Assembly (NCBI GenBank): GCA_902812465.1
Contig: CADDZE010000043.1
Coordinates: 1 to 32,071 of the forward strand
DNA length: 32,071 nt
Direction of reading: 5' to 3'
Source: Acidobacteriota bacterium
Lineage (GTDB): Bacteria; Acidobacteriota; Terriglobia; UBA7540
Program-made: the position numbers and the translations under genes
Shown here: positions 27,826 to 32,071 of the stretch, one piece after another
Numbering within the stretch: the first letter of the stretch is position 1
How the letters are laid out: each line of letters opens with the position of its first letter
The notes under the pieces: model-generated
Database searches by the model: none
What the model was told of the DNA's origin: nothing
The model's input: only the letters and a program-made list of their open reading frames with translations

Positions 27826-29415
27826 TCAGCGGCGCACACTGTCTGCCGTCTCGAGCACGCGTTCGGTTCGCTCCCGGCAGCAGACGGGGAGGGTTATAGT
27901 GAAGCAGGTACCGCGATTCTGTTGGCTTTCCACGCGTATAGTTCCCGAGTGCTGGCGAACAATCTGATCGCAGATCGCCAGGCCCAGGCCCGCACCGGTT
28001 CCCAAGTGCTTGGTGGTGAACATCGGCTCGAAGATATGAGCCAGCGCTTCGGGTTCGATGCCGCATCCGGTGTCGGACACCTCAATCGCCACCTGGTCGT
28101 TCTGGCCATTAGCCGGGTAACGCAGCCGCAGCTTCAGCTCGCCTCCCCCCGGCATGGCGTCCATGCTGTTATTGATCAAGTTGAGCAGCACGTGCTGAAG
28201 GTAACCCGGGTCGCCTTCTACTGGCGGGCAGTCTTGCGGCAGGTCCATCTGCACCTTAATGCCGCGGTGGTGCAGGGCGGGGCCGGATAGTAGCGCGGAT
28301 TCCTTCACCAGACGCCGCAGATCAACAGGCTCCATCTTCAATTCGAAATGACGCGTCCAGGAAAGCAGTTGCTTCACCGTACGGACAATGTTTTCGATTT
28401 GCTTCTCAATGATCTGTAGCCGCCGCTGGGCCCCATCATCCATCGACTTCCGCCGGGCGAGCAGTTGCACGTGGCCGGAGATCGAGTTGAGTGGATTGCC
28501 GATCTCGTGCGCGAGACTGGCAGCTAACTGCCCCGCCACGGCCAGCCGCTCCGAGCGTGCCAAATTCTTCTGAGTCGCAAAGAGCTCCTGGTTGATCTGC
28601 TTTAACTCCTCATTGGCGCGCGCGAGTTCGGCCGTTGCGTTCTTCACCTGGCGCGCCAGTTCCGTCTGAAAGTTTTCGATGCGCCCCAGCATGAGGTTCA
28701 GGTGGCGGGCCAGCTCCCCGATTTCATCCCGGCTAGCCACCTCCGCGCGCGCGTTCAGCTGGCCGCCCTCTGTAGCTTCCATTACCCGGATCATCGCGTT
28801 CACCGGCTCCCGCACGCTCTTCAGGAAGAAGATGTGAATCACCAGGATCAGCACAGCGAGGCTCCCCAGCATGAGGAGCAGGTTCTGCTTCACCAGGGCC
28901 CATGTCACCACGTTGGAACGCGACTTGGAAACACGCAGAACCAAGCAGCCGATTGGGTGGTCCTGGCTGCTGCGCAGGGAGGTCCCGAAAATCCAGTAGG
29001 CGCCATCGGCCGTCTCGATGCTCATCTGATCCCGATTCGGCTGTTCAAACTCGTTGAATTGCTCGATGCCGGGTGTCCGATCCAGTTCCACATGGGGGCC
29101 GTGCACGTCCGCGGTGGCAAGTAACGTGTGCACCGGCGAATGGAGATAGACGTCGGCTTGCTTGACACCGGGAAACTCCCGCTGCATCTGCCGAAGTGCG
29201 CTGTCAAGGCGGGCAGCGTCCTCCAACTTATGAGTCTCGGTCAGTTGCTGGGCGGTCGACCTAGCCTGGAGCAACGTTTTACGATAGATCTCTTCTTCCA
29301 CCGGGCCGCGGGTCAGCAGTAAGGCAATATAGGTGGACACCACGACTATCAGGACCACCGCCGTGGCAATAATGGTGTTAATCTTCCCTTGGAGGCTCAG
29401 TGGGCCAAACAGCAT
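27826..29415 (-). CDS. Membrane sensor histidine kinase, NtrB/AtoS-like
   Basis: A 529-residue kinase. Transmembrane segments are at about 12-35 and 177-198, with a periplasmic sensor domain of about 140 residues between (mixed helix then strands, Cache-like by layout only). A HAMP domain (about 199-251) and a coiled coil follow. The HisKA motif is LAHEIGNPLN with the phosphorylated His303. The ATPase domain has the N box (NLINNSMDAM), G1 (VSDTGCGI) and G2 (GTGAGLGLAI). The frame is open upstream to 29508, but the first 31 residues have no family character; ATG 29415 puts a short basic N-terminus before TM1. On the minus strand TTGCAT and TACCTT 17 bases apart just upstream of 29415 may be a weak promoter. 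Signal unknown. Confidence 0.93.
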   Translation of the reverse strand: MLFGPLSLQGKINTIIATAVVLIVVVSTYIALLLTRGPVEEEIYRKTLLQARSTAQQLTETHKLEDAARLDSALRQMQREFPGVKQADVYLHSPVHTLLATADVHGPHVELDRTPGIEQFNEFEQPNRDQMSIETADGAYWIFGTSLRSSQDHPIGCLVLRVSKSRSNVVTWALVKQNLLLMLGSLAVLILVIHIFFLKSVREPVNAMIRVMEATEGGQLNARAEVASRDEIGELARHLNLMLGRIENFQTELARQVKNATAELARANEELKQINQELFATQKNLARSERLAVAGQLAASLAHEIGNPLNSISGHVQLLARRKSMDDGAQRRLQIIEKQIENIVRTVKQLLSWTRHFELKMEPVDLRRLVKESALLSGPALHHRGIKVQMDLPQDCPPVEGDPGYLQHVLLNLINNSMDAMPGGGELKLRLRYPANGQNDQVAIEVSDTGCGIEPEALAHIFEPMFTTKHLGTGAGLGLAICDQIVRQHSGTIRVESQQNRGTCFTITLPVCCRERTERVLETADSVRR

Positions 29416-29564
29416 GCCGCAACCCAAGGTAGCACGGGGTGTGGCAAAATGCAACACTTCGCCGTAGCGAACTATGTGCTTTAGAATGTGCGCGATGTAG
29501 GCTCCCACTTGGGGAGATGGAGCAGTGGAGGTGCACCGAGCATCGGGCTTGGCAAAGGTTAGGC

Positions 29565-31298
29565 ATGGAAAATCGAGAGATTGCAGCGGTCTTCGAAGAA
29601 ATTGCTAACGTCATCCGCATACTTCAGGATGACCCGAAGTGGCAGTTCAAGGCGGTAGCCTACGAGCGTGCCAAACGATCCATCGAAAGCTACCCCGAGC
29701 GCTTGGAGGACATCGCCCGCGACCCCAACCGCAAATTGACTGAGGTGCCTGGAGTCGGCGCCGACCTGGCAGGCAAGATCAAGGAGCTGATCGAAACCGG
29801 CAAGTGCCAATACCTCGAAGAGCGCTTGCAGAAGATTCCTCGGAGCCTCCTGGACCTTCTCCAACTCCAGTCGGTCGGGCCCCAGAAGGTGCGGCTGTTT
29901 TACCAAAAGCTGAACATTCAGAATTTGGACGACCTCGAAGCGGCGGCTAGGGCCAACAAGTTGCGAGAGCTGCCGGGCATGAGCGCCAAGTCCGAGGAGA
30001 ACATCCTCAAGGCTCTCGAGGCGCTGCGCAAGGCCTCCGGACGTTTCCGGCTGGACGTGGCTGACAAGGCTGCGGAAGAGCTATCGAGTCACATTCGAGA
30101 GTTTCCGGGCGTCGAACAGGTAACCCCCGCTGGCTCGCTGCGGCGGGGACGCGACACGATCGGCGACCTCGATCTGCTCGTGACCGGCCGCCAGCTCGAA
30201 AAGCTGCCGGATCACCTGCTGAAATTCCCCCGCCTGAGCCAGGTACTTGCTAAGGGCGCGGACAAGGTGAGTTTCAAGCTAGCGAACTCCATGCAAGTCG
30301 ACGTCCGCATTCTTGCGCCTGAATCCTACGGGGCAGCGCTCATGTACTTCACGGGCTCCAAGGAGCACAACGTGGCGCTGCGCGAGCGGGCCAAGAAACG
30401 CGGCTGGAAACTCAGCGAGTACGGCCTCTACGAAGGTGACAGGGTCATTGCCGGGCGCACCGAGGAAGACGTCTATCAAAAGCTTGGCTTGCCCTGGATC
30501 CCGCCGGAGCTGCGCGAGAACACGGGTGAGATTGAGGCGGCCGAAGCGGGCCAGTTACCCGCGCTAGTCGAGCTTAGCGACATTCGCGGCGACTTGCAGA
30601 TGCATACTTCCGCTTCCGACGGTCACAACAGCGTCGAGGAGATGGCAGCGGCAGCCAAAAGACTTGGCTACCGGTACATCCTAATCACCGACCACTCCAA
30701 GGCTGTCACCATCGCCAACGGGCTCGACGAAAAGCGCGCCCTTGAGAACATCGCCCGCATTCGGGCGGCACGCAAGAAGGTGAAAGGCATCGAGATCTGG
30801 GCGGGAGCGGAGGTGGATATCCTCGGCGACGGAAGCCTGGACTACCCCGACGACGTGCTGCGGCAGTTTGACATCGTCGTGGCGAGTGTGCACTCGCGCA
30901 TGACCCAGCCAGGCGAGGAAATGACTAAGCGCCTCATCAAGGGGCTCCGGAACCCCTATGTGCGAATCCTCGGCCACCCGACCGGGCGCTATGTTTTGCG
31001 ACGCGATCCCTTCCAGTTTGACCTCGACGCCGTCTTCAACGAAGCCAAAAAGCTGGGCGTCATCCTTGAGGTAAACGCCAGCCCCGAGCGCCTGGACCTC
31101 TGCGACCGGCACGTCAAGCTAGTGCGCGACCGCGGCATGAAGGTGATCATCTCGACCGACGCACACCGTCCCGAACATTTGGCCTTCATGCGCTATGGAG
31201 TTCTGACGGCAAGGCGCGGCTGGATGGACAAGCAGCACGTTCTGAACACCTACCCGCCGGAGAAGCTGCTGGCCGAATTGCGCCCCCTACCGAGCTGA
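29565..31298 (+). CDS. polX: DNA polymerase/3'-5' exonuclease PolX
   Basis: A 577-residue bacterial family X polymerase, used in gap filling and base-excision repair. The N-terminal 8-kDa-like part and helix-hairpin-helix motifs ([15 protein letters not shown] near 58-73; [15 protein letters not shown] near 134-148) bind DNA. The palm has GSLRRG and GDLDLL with metal ligands Asp201, Asp203 and Asp246. The C-terminal PHP domain has [11 protein letters not shown] (343-353), TDHS (375-378) and [10 protein letters not shown], so the exonuclease metal site looks intact. ATG 29565 is chosen because it starts the conserved N-terminus ([14 protein letters not shown]); the open frame upstream is not family-like. 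It diverges from the kinase gene with 149 bases between starts. Confidence 0.95.
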   Translation: MENREIAAVFEEIANVIRILQDDPKWQFKAVAYERAKRSIESYPERLEDIARDPNRKLTEVPGVGADLAGKIKELIETGKCQYLEERLQKIPRSLLDLLQLQSVGPQKVRLFYQKLNIQNLDDLEAAARANKLRELPGMSAKSEENILKALEALRKASGRFRLDVADKAAEELSSHIREFPGVEQVTPAGSLRRGRDTIGDLDLLVTGRQLEKLPDHLLKFPRLSQVLAKGADKVSFKLANSMQVDVRILAPESYGAALMYFTGSKEHNVALRERAKKRGWKLSEYGLYEGDRVIAGRTEEDVYQKLGLPWIPPELRENTGEIEAAEAGQLPALVELSDIRGDLQMHTSASDGHNSVEEMAAAAKRLGYRYILITDHSKAVTIANGLDEKRALENIARIRAARKKVKGIEIWAGAEVDILGDGSLDYPDDVLRQFDIVVASVHSRMTQPGEEMTKRLIKGLRNPYVRILGHPTGRYVLRRDPFQFDLDAVFNEAKKLGVILEVNASPERLDLCDRHVKLVRDRGMKVIISTDAHRPEHLAFMRYGVLTARRGWMDKQHVLNTYPPEKLLAELRPLPS

Positions 31299-31396
31299 AG
31301 TATAGCTTGTGGCTCCTCGTGCGTGGCGCGTCGTCATATGCCCAGAGGCAGAGGGAAAACGAGCAAACTCGAGTGGCCGCGAACGACTAACAGCAA

Positions 31397-32071
31397 ATGG
31401 AGATGCTGCACTTACCAGCTGCGCTGGTCTTCGATATGGATGGTGTTCTGGTGGACAGCAACCCGTTTCACTTGCAGAAATGGGTTGAGCTTCTGAACGA
31501 ACGCCGTATTCCTTTCGACCCATCTGAACTGCCGCGCACCATTCTCGGCCAGAGGAACGATACGGCACTGCGGTTCTATTTTGGCCCCGCGTTGAGCGAT
31601 GAGGAGTGCCGCCGGCTCAGCGAAGCACTCGAAGCAAGATTTCGCTCTGCGTTTGCGCCGCACGCAAAGCCGCTGCCCGGACTGGCACGTCTGATCGCTG
31701 AATGCGACGTCGCGGGCATCCCCATGGCGGTGGCGTCCTCCGCGACGGCCAAGAACATTGAGTTCATTGTGGACGCCCTCGGCTTCGGCCGTTACTTCCG
31801 TTATCTGATCAGCGGCGACGAAGTTACCCGCCCGAAACCTGATCCTGAAATTTACCTTGCCGCCGCCCAGCGGCTGGGCGTCACTCCGGAATCCTGTGTG
31901 GCATTTGAAGACTCACCGGTGGGTATCGAGTCCGCGAAGCGCGCCGGCATGAAATGCGTAGGCATCGCCTCCACCTTCCCGGCTGACCAGTTGCGGACGG
32001 AAACGAAGGCCGAGCGTGTGGTGGCGAGCTTTGAGGAACTTAGTTTGCTGGCGCTACGCCAGCTTTGGAAC
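31397..32071 (+). CDS. HAD-superfamily hydrolase, partial (3' end outside window)
   Basis: The frame starts at ATG 31397 and is open to the right edge (225 codons), so the stop lies beyond the window. It is a HAD subfamily IA enzyme with a helical cap, like beta-phosphoglucomutase or sugar-phosphatases. Motif I is DMDGVLVDS with nucleophile Asp13 and acid Asp15, motif II is AVASSA, motif III is around RPKPDPEIY, and motif IV is FEDSPVGIESAKRAGM. Nearly the whole domain is present. The exact substrate cannot be read from the sequence; the acid Asp two residues after the nucleophile allows either phosphatase or mutase activity. There is no clear ribosome site. It follows polX by 98 bases on the same strand. 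Confidence 0.88.
   Translation, partial: MEMLHLPAALVFDMDGVLVDSNPFHLQKWVELLNERRIPFDPSELPRTILGQRNDTALRFYFGPALSDEECRRLSEALEARFRSAFAPHAKPLPGLARLIAECDVAGIPMAVASSATAKNIEFIVDALGFGRYFRYLISGDEVTRPKPDPEIYLAAAQRLGVTPESCVAFEDSPVGIESAKRAGMKCVGIASTFPADQLRTETKAERVVASFEELSLLALRQLWN

Noticed and set aside
29550-29565. Sigma-54-like TGGCA...GGCA spacing upstream of polX
   Set aside because: The -12 element would end on the polX start codon itself, leaving no room for a transcript start and ribosome site.

Overview
The window is a GC-rich (roughly 60-65% by eye), densely coded bacterial chromosome segment. The tilS - hpt-like - ftsH - folP order, a large UPF0182 membrane protein, an FtsX-type split ABC exporter and many mixed Gram-negative housekeeping genes suggest an Acidobacteriota genome, possibly a metagenome-assembled one. 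That assignment is inference from gene order and protein flavour, not from a marker-gene comparison.

Layout. 1-479 (-): BON-domain lipoprotein, cut by the left edge. 992-1822 (-): LarE-type sulfur insertase, divergent from a secreted M48 metallopeptidase (1886-2980, +), which converges on gyrA (2994-5510, -). A 640-bp gap full of perfect dyads follows. Next comes an unrecognised 814-aa secreted protein (6151-8595, +), then a decayed remnant of a GH67 alpha-glucuronidase gene (about 8691-9090). 9195-14712 (+) holds tilS, an HPRT-like protein lacking the catalytic residues, ftsH and folP. 14831-17587 (+) is UPF0182. 18041-22950 (+) is an HlyD/MacA adaptor, an ABC ATPase and two permeases. 23018-26283 (+) is argR-argG-argH with an ARG-box-like operator over the argR start. 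26370-29415 (-) is a histidine kinase plus NtrC-type sigma-54 activator. 29565-31298 (+) is DNA polymerase X, followed by a HAD hydrolase cut by the right edge (31397-32071).

How the genes work together. argR/argG/argH form the last two steps of arginine synthesis with their own repressor. The adaptor, ATPase and permeases make one tripartite-type exporter whose outer-membrane channel is not in the window. tilS (tRNA-Ile lysidine), ftsH (membrane proteolysis) and folP (folate) are a conserved housekeeping neighbourhood rather than one pathway. The kinase and activator form one phosphorelay with unknown targets.

No tRNA, rRNA, CRISPR array, insertion sequence or phage gene was seen. The best candidates for something not yet described are the catalytically stripped HPRT-like protein between tilS and ftsH, the dyad-rich region 5737-6078, and the unknown 814-aa secreted protein. 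The GH67 remnant is a clear case of gene decay that plain ORF calling would miss.
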